Origin: an uncultured Opitutales bacterium
Lineage (GTDB): Bacteria; Verrucomicrobiota; Verrucomicrobiia; Opitutales; Intestinicryptomonadaceae
Direction: 5' to 3'
DNA: 54,688 nucleotides
NCBI GenBank assembly: GCA_944390805.1
Contig: CALXQW010000026.1
Location: 1-54,688, forward strand
Below the pieces are notes generated by a model, which saw nothing but the letters and a program-made list of their open reading frames with translations, had not been told where the DNA came from and did not search any database. Below, piece by piece: positions 45,170-54,630 of the stretch (within the stretch, counting starts at the first letter, position 1; each line of letters begins with the position of its first letter). The position numbers were made by a program, and so were the translations under genes.

Positions 45170-45206
45170 CAAAAAAAGGTTCGATTGGAAAAACAATCGA
45201 ACCTTT
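45170..45206 (-). terminator. Rho-independent terminator of topB
   Basis: A perfect 13-bp stem (AAAGGTTCGATTG at 45175-45187 with CAATCGAACCTTT at 45194-45206) runs on the minus strand into a T run. Confidence 0.93.
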
Positions 45207-45228
45207 CATAAAAAATATATTTTACTTA

Positions 45229-47829
45229 TCAGAATGGCGCATCGCCTGTTTCCACCTCATCGGAGGCTGCAATTTTCTTAGCCTTGGCAGGCGCCTTGTC
45301 TTTGTCTGCCGATTTCTTAAAAGTTCTTTTTACAAACTCAAAGCCTATTTCGCCCTTGTTGTTTAAAACTAAGAACGCGGAAAATTTCTTCTTTGTGCGG
45401 TTGGAGACAAAGTCTTCTATAAGCGGGGTTTTCCCAGTCTCAGCAAGAGTCTTTATTTCCTCAGGCGTTATCTTGTGAGATAACATTGTCTTGTATATCC
45501 TAAAAGAACACTTCTTGTTGGGCTCTTCCTTGCTGTAGCACTGATAAACCCTGTTGCCTTCCACTATCTTTGCGCTTGCGCATGTGCAAAAGCCCTGCGC
45601 GTATTTCGGACATGCGCAAATCTCTGGAGCGTTTGCAAAATCTTCAACAGACGCCTGTATTTCAGCACCAGATTCCGATGTGGAAGAATTGCTGCGGTTG
45701 TTGTCGAATATGAATTTTACCTTGTTGGTCTCATCCAACTTTAACGTGGCCGTGTAGGGCTTGCCAAGCTTGCTCTTGAAACCCTCCAACGGACCTACCT
45801 GCCCCTTGCAGACAAGCTCGCGCACCTCGTCGGAACTGAGCTTGCGGTTCCCCATAGTCTTGTATACTACTATGGCACCGTCCTGCGACCGGAACGCCCT
45901 AAAGCTTTCAAGCAGCGGCTTTCCGTCCGTCGGACTAATTATGTCCGTAGCCTTGGAGTCCGTCTCGGACTCCTTGAAGTTTCTCGCCTTCTCCACAATC
46001 TTTGTGGTCATCTCGGAGATTCCGTTCATAAATACTTCTCTTGAAAGAGAATTCTTTTCTATCAGTTTTAGTTTGTGTTCCCACTCCCCCGTCATGGAAG
46101 GACTGGTTAAATCTTCTACCCCAAGCGCACGGAGAAAGTTTATCAAATTCTCCGCTGTGGTTGTCGGAACCAGCTCGCGACGCTGGCGCTCAACAAACTT
46201 GTGGTTTATAAGTGTGTCTATTATCTGAGCCCTCGTGGCGGGCGTTCCTAAACCCTTGTCCTTTAACGCCTCGGCAAGGTCTTCGTCATCTACAAACTTT
46301 CCAGCTCCCTCCATGGCCGAAAGCAACGTGGCTTCAGTGTATCTGGCCGGAGGCTTTGTCCGTTCTGCCTTTATCGAGGCCTCTTTTACCGCAGCGTCTT
46401 CAGGATCCGTATCCAGGGCAGGCAGATTTGCCGCAGAAGAACTTCCCTCTGCATTGTCGGCCGGGGCATCCTTGCCGTAAACATCGCGCCAGCCGCCGTA
46501 CTTCAAAACCTTGCCCTCAGTCTTAAACGAGTGCCCGGCGCATACTGTGGTACGCGTGGTAACGTCAAACTGCGCCTCAGGATAAAACGCCGCAATAAAA
46601 CGCCTGACTATCATGTCATATATCTTGCGCTCGTCGTCTGTGAGCTTACCAGATTGCATCTCCGTAGGCATTAACGCAAAGTGGTCTGAAACCTGCGAAT
46701 TGTCAAAAATTCTCTTGCCCGCCTTGGAAATATATCCTTCGTCTACGGCGCGCTTTGCGTACTGCGCGTAAGGCTCGGGCAAAGACAGCATAGTGCTGCG
46801 GCAAACCCCGCGGTAGTCCTCAGGCAATGCCCGGGAATCTGTGCGCGGATAGGTTATCATCTTGTGCTTTTCGTAAAGGCTCTGCGCTATACTCAGCGTG
46901 CGCGCCGCCGGAAGTGAAAAACGGTTGTTAGCTTCTCTTTGAAGCGTGGTTAAATCATATAGGCGCGGCGCTATCTGCTTGGATAACGTCTTCTTGTCCG
47001 ACGCCGAACCAACTCCTGCGGCGGAAACTTCGGCAAGTATCTTCTTTGCCGTATCTTCGCTCCAAATCCTGTCGGCCTTGTCGAGCGGATTCTTATCGCT
47101 CTTTACATAATCTGCCCTCTGCAGCAAGCCTTCATATTCGCCGTTCTTTACGGAAAAACGCACCGCAAGTTTCCAATAGTCCTGCGGCTTGAAATTTTGT
47201 ATCTCCTTTTCCCTGTCGACTATCAATGCAAGCGTAGGCGTCTGAACCCTTCCTACACTCGCCAGAGCCTTCCCCCTAGAACCAAACATGCGGCTGGTAA
47301 TTGCCCGCGTCCCGTTTATCCCAACCAGCCAGTCGGACTCGCTCCTGCATCTTGCCGCATCCTGAAGCGGCCTCATCTGCTCTTCCGTACGCAAATCGTC
47401 GAAAGCCGCTCTTATCGCAGAGGGTGTCATCGATGAAAACCATAAGCGCAAACGCGGTTTCTTGCACTTGGTTATCTCGTAAATATACGTAAATATAAGC
47501 TCACCCTCGCGCCCGGCGTCGCACGCATTTATAAGACAGTCAACATCGGGCCTGTTTATGAGCTTCTTTAGCGACTGCAACTTTGCCTTGCTCTTCTCTA
47601 TTGGCTTTAACTCAAATTTCTTCGGTATTATTGGCAAAGTTGAAAAAGACCATCTGGCGTATTTCTTGTCTATGTCGTCTGGCATGAAAAGCTCCACCAA
47701 ATGCCCCAAAGCCGAGGTTATTATGTAATCCTCGTTCTCGTAGTAGTCGTCGGTCTTCTTTGCCTTGCCGAGCGCCCGTGCTATGTCGGCAGCTACACTC
47801 GGTTTCTCCGCAATTATAAGCTTTTTCAT
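45229..47829 (-). CDS. topB: DNA topoisomerase III (type IA)
   Basis: The enzyme relaxes and decatenates DNA through a 5'-phosphotyrosine. From ATG 47829 it has 866 residues. The N-terminal TOPRIM domain has KLIIAEKPSVAADIARALG and INACDAGREGELIF. ASVGRVQTPTLALIVDRE follows, and the active-site Tyr327 lies in HKMITYPRTDSRALP. The C-terminal third has topoisomerase C-terminal repeats, two copies with KTM and a GKTPLIEDF/GQVGPLEGF pattern, and a Cys-rich zinc-type segment (CACPKYAQGFCTC). Topoisomerase III often sits on integrative elements, but no element genes are nearby. The 5' TTG alternative adds two residues. Confidence 0.94.
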   Translation of the reverse strand: MKKLIIAEKPSVAADIARALGKAKKTDDYYENEDYIITSALGHLVELFMPDDIDKKYARWSFSTLPIIPKKFELKPIEKSKAKLQSLKKLINRPDVDCLINACDAGREGELIFTYIYEITKCKKPRLRLWFSSMTPSAIRAAFDDLRTEEQMRPLQDAARCRSESDWLVGINGTRAITSRMFGSRGKALASVGRVQTPTLALIVDREKEIQNFKPQDYWKLAVRFSVKNGEYEGLLQRADYVKSDKNPLDKADRIWSEDTAKKILAEVSAAGVGSASDKKTLSKQIAPRLYDLTTLQREANNRFSLPAARTLSIAQSLYEKHKMITYPRTDSRALPEDYRGVCRSTMLSLPEPYAQYAKRAVDEGYISKAGKRIFDNSQVSDHFALMPTEMQSGKLTDDERKIYDMIVRRFIAAFYPEAQFDVTTRTTVCAGHSFKTEGKVLKYGGWRDVYGKDAPADNAEGSSSAANLPALDTDPEDAAVKEASIKAERTKPPARYTEATLLSAMEGAGKFVDDEDLAEALKDKGLGTPATRAQIIDTLINHKFVERQRRELVPTTTAENLINFLRALGVEDLTSPSMTGEWEHKLKLIEKNSLSREVFMNGISEMTTKIVEKARNFKESETDSKATDIISPTDGKPLLESFRAFRSQDGAIVVYKTMGNRKLSSDEVRELVCKGQVGPLEGFKSKLGKPYTATLKLDETNKVKFIFDNNRSNSSTSESGAEIQASVEDFANAPEICACPKYAQGFCTCASAKIVEGNRVYQCYSKEEPNKKCSFRIYKTMLSHKITPEEIKTLAETGKTPLIEDFVSNRTKKKFSAFLVLNNKGEIGFEFVKRTFKKSADKDKAPAKAKKIAASDEVETGDAPF

Positions 47830-48007
47830 GTCCAAAGTCTATATTCTGTATGTGGCATAAAATATTTCATTAGCCCAAGATCTTAGGATCCTTATCCACT
47901 ATGTCTCGAACTATAATATACCTATACCACCTCTCTATTATCCAAAACGGACGGCGCGCACTCTGTGCCTGCACCGTCCGGAAAAAAAGATATATACAAT
48001 ATCGCTC
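47830..48007. other. Intergenic region with hairpin (arms 47948-47954 and 47974-47980)
   Basis: An imperfect stem CGGACGG...CCGTCCG with a partly paired interior lies 28 bp past the aminotransferase stop. On the minus strand it is followed by TTTT only, so it is a possible weak terminator for that gene. No ORF is seen. Confidence 0.5.
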
Positions 48008-49102
48008 TTAGGCCTGTTTCGCCTTGCCTATGTAAGCGGGCAGAATCTGGTCTATATTGTCCAAAAGCTCCTTCATGGTTGCCGGAGTCTCGTCTCCCAT
48101 GTTGGAAATTCTGAAGGTCTTTCCCTTTATCTTGCCGTAGCCGCCATTGAATACCATGGCAAAACGCTTCTTTAACTCGTCGAGCAATCCGGGCAAATCT
48201 ACGTCCAAATTGTTCTTGAAACAGTTGAGCGTTATGGAACCGTACTTCTCCTCTGGGAATAACTCAAACCCATGCGCATATCCCCACTGGCGAACTATCT
48301 TGTTGTTCTCCAAATGACGCGCATAACGATTCTCAACTCCCTCTTCAAATATGTCGTCAAGCTTGCTCTTGAGCGCATATATCAAGGAAATTATCGGAGT
48401 TGAAGGCGTCTGGTTCTTGTCGTAGAACTTCTTGAACTCCAAGAAATCAAAATAATATCCCCTGCCTTCAACTGTCTCGGCACGCTTCATGGCCTTCTCA
48501 GATACTGAGCAGAATGAAAGTCCCGGAGGTATTGCAAGCGCCTTCTGGCAACCCGTTACCATAACGTCTATGCCAAGCTCATCTTTCTTTATCGGCAAGG
48601 CTGAAAATGAACTTACGGTGTCTATTATCGATACAACATCCGGAAACTTCTTAAGCACCTCCGAAATAGCGGAAATGTCGCTCATTGTACCGGTTGAAGT
48701 CTCATTGTGTATTATCGTTACGGCATCGTACTTGTTGGTTGAAAGCTCCTTCTCGAGAGCCTCCGGATCAACCGGCTTGCCCCATTCGGCAACCAATGCC
48801 CCCGCATTCTTGCCGCAGCGCTTTGATACGTCGAACCATTTGTCTGAGAACGCTCCGTTGCAGCAGTTCAATACTCCCTTCTTTACCACGTTGCGTATTG
48901 CGCCCTCCATGACGCCCCATGACGAACTGGTACTTAAAAATACAGGGTCGTTCGTATAGAACAACTGTTTTAAGCGCGGCATGACCTCCTCTACGAGCTT
49001 CACGAAGTCTTTGCTCCTGTGCCCGAATATGGGGGTTGTCATTGCCTTGTATGTTTTTTCAGAGACCTCTACGGGTCCGGGAATGAACAATTTGTATGAC
49101 AT
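48008..49102 (-). CDS. Class V PLP-dependent aminotransferase (alanine/serine-glyoxylate type)
   Basis: The protein has 364 residues. It opens with LFIPGPVEVSEKTYKAM and HRSKDFVKLVEEV, typical of the serine/alanine-glyoxylate and phosphoserine group. The PLP aspartate lies in VVSIIDTVSSFSALPI and the Schiff-base lysine in MVTGCQKALAIPPGLSF. C-terminal FRISNMGDETPATM agrees. Which amino donor and acceptor it uses cannot be read from the sequence; serine-pyruvate, alanine-glyoxylate or a phosphoserine-like role are all possible. panD follows upstream on the same strand within 40 bp, so the two are probably co-transcribed. Confidence 0.88.
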   Translation of the reverse strand: MSYKLFIPGPVEVSEKTYKAMTTPIFGHRSKDFVKLVEEVMPRLKQLFYTNDPVFLSTSSSWGVMEGAIRNVVKKGVLNCCNGAFSDKWFDVSKRCGKNAGALVAEWGKPVDPEALEKELSTNKYDAVTIIHNETSTGTMSDISAISEVLKKFPDVVSIIDTVSSFSALPIKKDELGIDVMVTGCQKALAIPPGLSFCSVSEKAMKRAETVEGRGYYFDFLEFKKFYDKNQTPSTPIISLIYALKSKLDDIFEEGVENRYARHLENNKIVRQWGYAHGFELFPEEKYGSITLNCFKNNLDVDLPGLLDELKKRFAMVFNGGYGKIKGKTFRISNMGDETPATMKELLDNIDQILPAYIGKAKQA

Positions 49103-49137
49103 TTTCGGTTCTTGTTTTGGGTTAGAAAATTTTTACT

Positions 49138-49509
49138 TTAGGCGAGCGGATTATGCGCCTTGATTATTTCCGTGTTTTCTTTTGCCAGCGTTATAGTGCT
49201 CGGATTCCAAACGGCGGCCTCTTCAGGCGTCATCTGGGCAAAAGACATAAGCACAAGCAAATCTCCTATCTTGCCCATGTGGGCTGCCGCTCCCCTCAGC
49301 GATATTGTGCGGCTTCCCGCCGGCGCGGGTATTGCGTAGGTCTCAAAACGCTTGCCGTTTGTTATATTACCGACAAGTATTTTCTCCCCGCGAAGTAGCC
49401 CCGTCTTTTTCATAAAGTTCTCGTCTATGGCTAAAGAGCCCTCATAGTCGAGCAAAGCGTCCGTGACTGTGGCGCGCAGAATCTTGGACTTTAGAAGTTG
49501 TACTAACAT
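49138..49509 (-). CDS. panD: Aspartate 1-decarboxylase PanD
   Basis: PanD makes beta-alanine from aspartate for pantothenate and CoA. The 123-residue proenzyme has the self-cleavage site Gly24-Ser25 in YEGSLAID; the serine becomes the pyruvoyl cofactor. [20 protein letters not shown] and [18 protein letters not shown] match the family. The start [16 protein letters not shown] is typical. It lies just upstream of the class V aminotransferase on the same strand. Confidence 0.95.
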   Translation of the reverse strand: MLVQLLKSKILRATVTDALLDYEGSLAIDENFMKKTGLLRGEKILVGNITNGKRFETYAIPAPAGSRTISLRGAAAHMGKIGDLLVLMSFAQMTPEEAAVWNPSTITLAKENTEIIKAHNPLA

Positions 49510-49697
49510 TTTTCTTCCTGTTAGAATTTTGTAAAAGCCGACACAAATATAAGTTTTTTAACTTAAGTCAACAATTTTAATAATTTAGACTCTTTCTTTA
49601 TTGGCCTATATATAATTAAGAACACTTTTTATATGGATATTCAAATTCTTATGTGTTTGCCCTTGTTGTACTTTTGAGTTTTTCTTTCTTAAGAATA

Positions 49698-50558
49698 CTA
49701 TTTGCTAAAAAAGGCGCCTCTTATTGAGCAGACCTTTGCCGACATAGCCGCTGCGGCTTTTGCCGCCAGAAGCGGAGAGTCTCCATTGGCTATTTTAGAC
49801 ACAAATGTTGCCGTAAAAGAGTCTCCAGCCCCAACGGTATTGACAATATTGGTCTTTACAGCCTCTTGCCTGATGGAGAAATCTTTTCCAAGTATCAATG
49901 AGCCGTTCGCACCCAATGTAAGTATAAGATATTTTAGGCGGAATATCTTTAGTATCTTTTCCGCTGCGGAATTATCGTCTAATGTCTTTAGCCCGAAATA
50001 TTCCTTAAATACCCCAATCTCAAATTCGTTGAGTTTGAGTATATCGGCAAATTCCAAACTCTCAACTATTCTGTCTTTAGAATAGAAGTCTCCGCGTAAA
50101 TTGGCGTCGAATATCCTAAGAGTGTCTTTGGGACAGTCTGAAAGTATCTTATAGAGTGTATGTGCAGATTCCGCCCCCTCCTGCGCCAGGATGCCGTATG
50201 CTATTATTGCAGCCTTGCCTACATATTCTCCAAGGAGTTTGTCGTAAGAGATCTTTTCCCATGCACACCCGCGTTGTATATCGTATGAAACCTCCGAACC
50301 GTTTGAATATACAATGGTTTTCCCTGTGGGGAGAAACTCCCTTCTCTGTATGAAGCGCAGGTCGAGCCCGAGTTTTGAAATCCTGTCTGCGGCGGCTTGC
50401 CCGTAGTCATCTGCTCCAAGCGCGCTTACAACATAGGGGGTTAGTCCGCACATCTTGCAATAGTACGCAAAATTAAGCGGAGCTCCTCCAAGAGTCTTCG
50501 TGCCGTCGGGGAAGCAATCCCAAAGTATTTCACCGAAAGATATGGCAATCTTTTCCAT
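49698..50558 (-). CDS. PfkB-family sugar kinase (fructokinase-like)
   Basis: The protein has 286 residues with the PfkB N-terminal sugar-binding GGAPLNFAYYCKMCGLTPYV and LGADDYGQAAADRI. The C-terminal signature is VNTVGAGDSFTATFVSKI, where the aspartate is the catalytic base. The opening ISFGEILWDCFPDGTKTLGG is typical of fructokinase-like members. The sugar cannot be fixed from sequence. It is separated by 24 bp from the exonuclease gene upstream on the same strand. Confidence 0.88.
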   Translation of the reverse strand: MEKIAISFGEILWDCFPDGTKTLGGAPLNFAYYCKMCGLTPYVVSALGADDYGQAAADRISKLGLDLRFIQRREFLPTGKTIVYSNGSEVSYDIQRGCAWEKISYDKLLGEYVGKAAIIAYGILAQEGAESAHTLYKILSDCPKDTLRIFDANLRGDFYSKDRIVESLEFADILKLNEFEIGVFKEYFGLKTLDDNSAAEKILKIFRLKYLILTLGANGSLILGKDFSIRQEAVKTNIVNTVGAGDSFTATFVSKIANGDSPLLAAKAAAAMSAKVCSIRGAFFSK

Positions 50559-50582
50559 CTTTTAATTAGAAATATCCTATAT

Positions 50583-51128
50583 TTAAATATCTATTCTCAA
50601 TGCAGAATCTTTCCTTTTGTTTTCAAATAGCAATAATGCTAGGCGCGCACAGACGAGAGCGTCGTCTATGGCATTGTGGTGGCGAAATGTCCCGAGGGAA
50701 AAATATTCGGCAAGGGTATCAAGTTTGAAATTCCGTGGTTTTTCAAATGATGGCTTTTTTGTGAATACCTTTCTTGCGGTGCGGCATGTACAGAGAAATT
50801 TGTAATCAGGGTAATCCATGCTGTAGCTTGCGTGGGCTGCCTTTAAACAGCGCTCGTCAAATTGAGCGTTGTGCGCCACAAGAGTTAACCCCTCTATCTC
50901 TTTCGAAATCTCGCGCCAGACTTCTGGAAATATAGGAGAATTTCGCGTGCTGAAAGAGTCCAGCCCGTGTATGCGGGTATTTATATAAGAGTAATAATCG
51001 GGTTGCGGCCTGACAAGGCGGTATATGCTGTCCTTCACATATCCTCCTTTGACAATCACAATCCCAACACTGCATATACTGGCGGGGTCTTGGTTTGCCG
51101 TTTCAAAATCTATGGCTGCAAAATCCAT
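50583..51128 (-). CDS. DEDDh 3'-5' exonuclease (DNA polymerase III epsilon-like)
   Basis: This 181-residue protein has the DEDDh catalytic set: D7 and E9 in AAIDFETAN, the second aspartate in VAHNAQFDERCL, and HHNAIDDALVCARL with the final His and Asp. The N-terminal ASICSVGIVIVKGG is common to short stand-alone exonucleases of the DnaQ group. It is not fused to a polymerase or BRCT domain. It may act in repair or RNA processing rather than as the polymerase III proofreading subunit. It is divergent from the GH42-like gene. Confidence 0.9.
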   Translation of the reverse strand: MDFAAIDFETANQDPASICSVGIVIVKGGYVKDSIYRLVRPQPDYYSYINTRIHGLDSFSTRNSPIFPEVWREISKEIEGLTLVAHNAQFDERCLKAAHASYSMDYPDYKFLCTCRTARKVFTKKPSFEKPRNFKLDTLAEYFSLGTFRHHNAIDDALVCARLALLLFENKRKDSALRIDI

Positions 51129-51430
51129 ATATTAAATATAGATGCTTCCGTGTTTTTTATTCGAGCATTTTTTATTATTTTATTTTTATAAGCTCTCTAT
51201 CCCAAGAAGCTTCTATGCTCCAAATAGGTGTAAGAGTTGTTTTCTTAACGCCTTACAAATCTTTATTTATTAATTTACGGATTTTTCTTCTTGAAGATCC
51301 AACCCTTACTTATAAAAATAAATATATCCATTGTTAGATGGATCAATTGGTATTGGTGTAGGGGCTTATCAATATACTGGAATGATATACATTTTATTCT
51401 GGAGGGGTTAACTCTTAAAATATCACATTC
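51129..51430. other. AT-rich divergent intergenic region
   Basis: It lies between the exonuclease and the GH42-like gene. A GGAGGGG at 51401-51407 is 23 nt from the downstream ATG, too far for a normal ribosome-binding site. A 29-codon frame (51322-51411) ends there and is unlikely to be a gene. No strong promoter was seen. Confidence 0.4.
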
Positions 51431-53332
51431 ATGAGGAAGACAATCTCAATAGTATTCGGCATACTTTTATCGGCGCTAAGTTGCTTTTCTGCGCCGGAAA
51501 AGTTTTTTTCATATAGGTCTTTTAATCCAGAGTTTGAAGCCATGAAGCGTTTTGCCAAAGCGGGGGTAAATACCGTGGCGCTCTTTCCGGCAAATACCCA
51601 TAATTCTATCGGTGGACGCTACTCTAAATATCCAGATGTGTGGGAATGGTTTGACATCTACAATTTTGACTCTCTCGACAAGCAGTTCGACGATGTATTA
51701 TCCGTAAATCCCTCGGCAAACTTTGTATGCATAGTTGATCTTAACAGCCCAATTTGGCTTTCACGCAGAATGACTTTGCATGGATATTCCATGGAGAGCG
51801 ACAGTTTCACTCAGCTTTCAAACGCAGTAGCCAATCCCCATTGGCGAGAGGCTGTTGAGAATTACTTAAAGGCGTTTTTAGAGCATACTGAAAAGAAATA
51901 CGGTTCTAAGATAAAAGCTTATCTGCTCGCATGCGGTCAGACGGACGAATGGATGGATTACAGCAACTATTTTGCCGCCAGATTCAAGACTGAACGTTGG
52001 AAGGAATGGCAAGAAGGGCGTGGTATAAATCCGGTTGATGTGCCTTCTTTCAAGCGTATAGACAGCGCTTCATTTGAAAATTTCCTAAGAGATCCAAAAA
52101 CTGAGGCAGATATTCTCAATTATCTCGAATTTTCCAGCGATATAATTGCCTCCACAATAGAGCACTTTGCCAAGATAACCAGGCAGAGTGTATCTAAGGA
52201 CAAGCAGATAGGCATATTCTTTGGATACATATTGCAGCTTGAGCACAAGCGGCTTGTATCATGCGGACATCTTTGTTATGAGAGGGTTTTTGATTGTCCA
52301 TATATAGATTTCTATGTAAGCCCCGGAACTTATGATGATAGAAAAATGGGGCAGGGCAGCGGTTTCATGTGTCCGAACGGTTCGCGCATGCTGCGCGGTA
52401 AAGGTTGGCTGCATGAGATAGACCACAGGACATTTTCCACTAAAGTCCCAAATTCAAAAGTCCCGGGATTTGATTCGGGCTGGAAGACACAATCAGAGGT
52501 CTGTGCTGGTTTAAAGCGAGAGTTTTCCCTCAGTATAATAAACGGGGCTTCTCTATGGTGTTTCGATATGTGGGGAGGATTTTTCGACACTCCAGACACC
52601 ATGGCTCTTATCGAGAAATCGCGCAAATTGTGGGAAAAATACGCCTCATTAAATGCCGATAGCGCTGCGGAGATAGCCTTGGTGGTAGATCCTCAAAGCG
52701 CCGTTTACATAAACGACAACAACCGTAAGTGCGCTGAGCCTTTCTTGCGCATGCGCACCAAGTTAAATGCTGTGGGAGCTCCCTTCGAGGTGTATTCCTT
52801 CGGCGATTTGGACAAAGCTGATTTATCCAAGATAAAGCTTTTTATATTTCCCGCAATGTTTCATCTTACAAAGGAACGCAGAGAGCTGCTTGAAAAATAC
52901 GTATTTAAAGACTCCAAGACGTCTCTTTTTATACATGCAGCAGGCATATCCGACGGCAAGAGTCTTGACGTATCGAGGGTGAAGGATCTTACCGGATTTG
53001 AATACGGCGCCAAAGGCGTTAACGAAAAAGATTTTGGCTCATATAAGATAGCCTACATAGGAGATTATTCCGAAGCGACCGCCGGAGTTATACGTTCGTT
53101 GGCTGAAAAATCAGGCGTAAGGCTCTACGCAGATTTGGGCAACCCCGTTTATGCGAATAGCCGCCTTGTTGCGGTTCATACTGCCGACGGAGGTGAAAAA
53201 ACAGTGAACCTACCCAGGAAGTGCTCCAAAGTTGTGGAGCTATTCTCCGGAAGGACTGTTGCGGAAAATACCGATAAGTTTGTGTATAAATTTTCCTCTC
53301 CCGACACCGCCTTATTTGAGCTTGTAGACTAA
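51431..53332 (+). CDS. Secreted GH42-like (beta-galactosidase-like) protein
   Basis: The protein has 633 residues with a signal peptide (ISIVFGILLSALSCFSAP). Residues about 25-410 look like a TIM-barrel of the GH42/GH-A type: AKAGVNTVALFPANTHNS, YLLACGQTDEWMDYSNYF with a candidate acid/base glutamate, and GASLWCFDMWGGFF. Residues about 415-540 resemble the class-I-amidotransferase-like trimerisation domain of GH42 (ALVVDPQSAVYINDNN, KLFIFPAMFHLTKERRE). A small beta domain ends the protein. Activity on a galactoside is a guess; placement in GH42 proper should be checked. Confidence 0.75.
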   Translation: MRKTISIVFGILLSALSCFSAPEKFFSYRSFNPEFEAMKRFAKAGVNTVALFPANTHNSIGGRYSKYPDVWEWFDIYNFDSLDKQFDDVLSVNPSANFVCIVDLNSPIWLSRRMTLHGYSMESDSFTQLSNAVANPHWREAVENYLKAFLEHTEKKYGSKIKAYLLACGQTDEWMDYSNYFAARFKTERWKEWQEGRGINPVDVPSFKRIDSASFENFLRDPKTEADILNYLEFSSDIIASTIEHFAKITRQSVSKDKQIGIFFGYILQLEHKRLVSCGHLCYERVFDCPYIDFYVSPGTYDDRKMGQGSGFMCPNGSRMLRGKGWLHEIDHRTFSTKVPNSKVPGFDSGWKTQSEVCAGLKREFSLSIINGASLWCFDMWGGFFDTPDTMALIEKSRKLWEKYASLNADSAAEIALVVDPQSAVYINDNNRKCAEPFLRMRTKLNAVGAPFEVYSFGDLDKADLSKIKLFIFPAMFHLTKERRELLEKYVFKDSKTSLFIHAAGISDGKSLDVSRVKDLTGFEYGAKGVNEKDFGSYKIAYIGDYSEATAGVIRSLAEKSGVRLYADLGNPVYANSRLVAVHTADGGEKTVNLPRKCSKVVELFSGRTVAENTDKFVYKFSSPDTALFELVD

Positions 53333-53436
53333 TTTTTATTTTAGTGGAAAGGCTATCTTTTCAGCATATTTTTTTATATTAAAAGTTGGGTTTTCTTTTT
53401 CAGGCAGAGATATTTTTTCTGAGAAATTCTTGCAAT

Positions 53437-53481
53437 AAAAAAGGCCGATTCCACAAGTCTCTAATACGCGGAATCGGTCTT
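53437..53481 (-). terminator. Rho-independent terminator of fabG
   Basis: A 14-bp imperfect stem (arms 53441-53454 and 53468-53481, two mismatches or wobbles) runs on the minus strand into a T run. It lies 36 bp past the fabG stop and may also act weakly for the plus-strand GH42-like gene. Confidence 0.8.
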
Positions 53482-53516
53482 TAGAAGAATTTTTTAAGCA
53501 GTAAAGCCTGGCTGTT

Positions 53517-54263
53517 TTACATGGCAAGCCCGCCGTCGACGGAGATGGTTTGCCCCGTTATATAGCCGGCTTCCTCGGAGCAGAGGAAAACGCAAAGATT
53601 TGCAATTTCTTCAGGCAAGCCCATGCGCTTTAACGGAATTGTATCTATGGCTTTTTGCATTATGGCCGGAGAAAGCGCAGCGGTCATATCTGTCTTTATG
53701 AACCCCGGAGCTATTGCATTTACGGTTATTGAGCGCGATGCGAACTCTCTTGCAAGGGTTTTTGTTAGTCCAATTATACCCGCCTTTGCGCTTGAGTAAT
53801 TTGCCTGCCCGGCGTTGCCCATCACACCTGAAACCGAGCTGATATTTACAATTCTGCCCCAGCGGTTCTGAAGGATTGCGCGGGAGAGATCTCTTATGAG
53901 ATAAAAACAAGATGAAAGGTTGGTGTTTATTACACTCTGCCAGTCTTCGTCTGTCATGCGCATAAGGAGGTTGTCGCGCGTGATGCCGGCGTTGTTTACA
54001 AGAATGTCAACCTTGCCAAATTCCTTCAGGATATTTGCTACGTTTTCCTTAACCTGGGCTGGATCGGATACGTCGAATGCAAAGGCTTTTGCCTTGCCGC
54101 CGCCGGCGTTTATTTCGTCGGCCACTGCGCCGCAGGAGGAAGGGTTTTTGCTAACGCATATTACGGTGCAACCCTGTTCGGCGAGTTTTTTTGCGATGGC
54201 TTTACCTATGCCGCGCCCTGCGCCGCTTACCAGGGCTATTCTATTTGCAAATGTAAGTTTCAT
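53517..54263 (-). CDS. fabG: 3-oxoacyl-[acyl-carrier-protein] reductase FabG
   Basis: FabG is the NADPH-dependent ketoreductase of fatty-acid elongation. The 248-residue short-chain dehydrogenase has the nucleotide motif SGAGRGIGKAIA, then DILVNNAGITRDNLLMRM. The Ser-Tyr-Lys catalytic set lies in NISSVSGVMGNAGQANYSSAKAG. FIKTDMTAAL and YITGQTISVDGGLAM are typical of FabG rather than of other SDRs. No other fab gene is next to it in the window. Confidence 0.93.
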   Translation of the reverse strand: MKLTFANRIALVSGAGRGIGKAIAKKLAEQGCTVICVSKNPSSCGAVADEINAGGGKAKAFAFDVSDPAQVKENVANILKEFGKVDILVNNAGITRDNLLMRMTDEDWQSVINTNLSSCFYLIRDLSRAILQNRWGRIVNISSVSGVMGNAGQANYSSAKAGIIGLTKTLAREFASRSITVNAIAPGFIKTDMTAALSPAIMQKAIDTIPLKRMGLPEEIANLCVFLCSEEAGYITGQTISVDGGLAM

Positions 54264-54630
54264 GTTTTTGAATAGTGGCTTTTCGGATTCAAATGTCGAG
54301 TACGGAATTTGCCTTGAAACGCCCTTTTATTTCTGTGCCGGGTTGCAAAGGCAATTATTTGGGCGGCAGATATATTCCCTTTGGAGAGAAATATGGCAGG
54401 GGAAAGCGCGTTTTTTTAGATGGGGCACATTTTACTTTGAATAGGAAAAGGTGTTTTTATGAAATTTTGCTGATAAAAAAATGCTTGCATGGCGGGGGCA
54501 AAAGGGTATGTTTTGTTCTTTTTACAGGTCGGCTTGTCGGGTTTTCGGCGGGCCGAGAAACAAATCAACAAAAATCCTCAACCCCGCGCGGGGGGTAAAA
54601 GCCCCGGGCGAATAAGGTACATCAAAATAA
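54264..54630. other. Intergenic region upstream of the right-edge gene
   Basis: This divergent region lies between fabG and the partial right-edge gene. It holds the candidate promoter at 54485-54512 and a GC-rich patch at 54582-54606 (palindrome CCCCGCGCGGGG and a CGGGG/CCCCG stem) in what would be the leader. No gene is seen. Confidence 0.4.
54485..54512 (+). promoter_or_regulatory. Possible promoter of the right-edge gene
   Basis: TTGCAT at 54485-54490 and TATGTT at 54507-54512 are separated by 16 bp. Transcription from here would give a leader of about 110 nt. Confidence 0.35.

Noticed and set aside
45229..47829. Integrative element suggested by topoisomerase III
   Set aside because: No integrase, relaxase, conjugation gene, direct repeats or tRNA target is present nearby.
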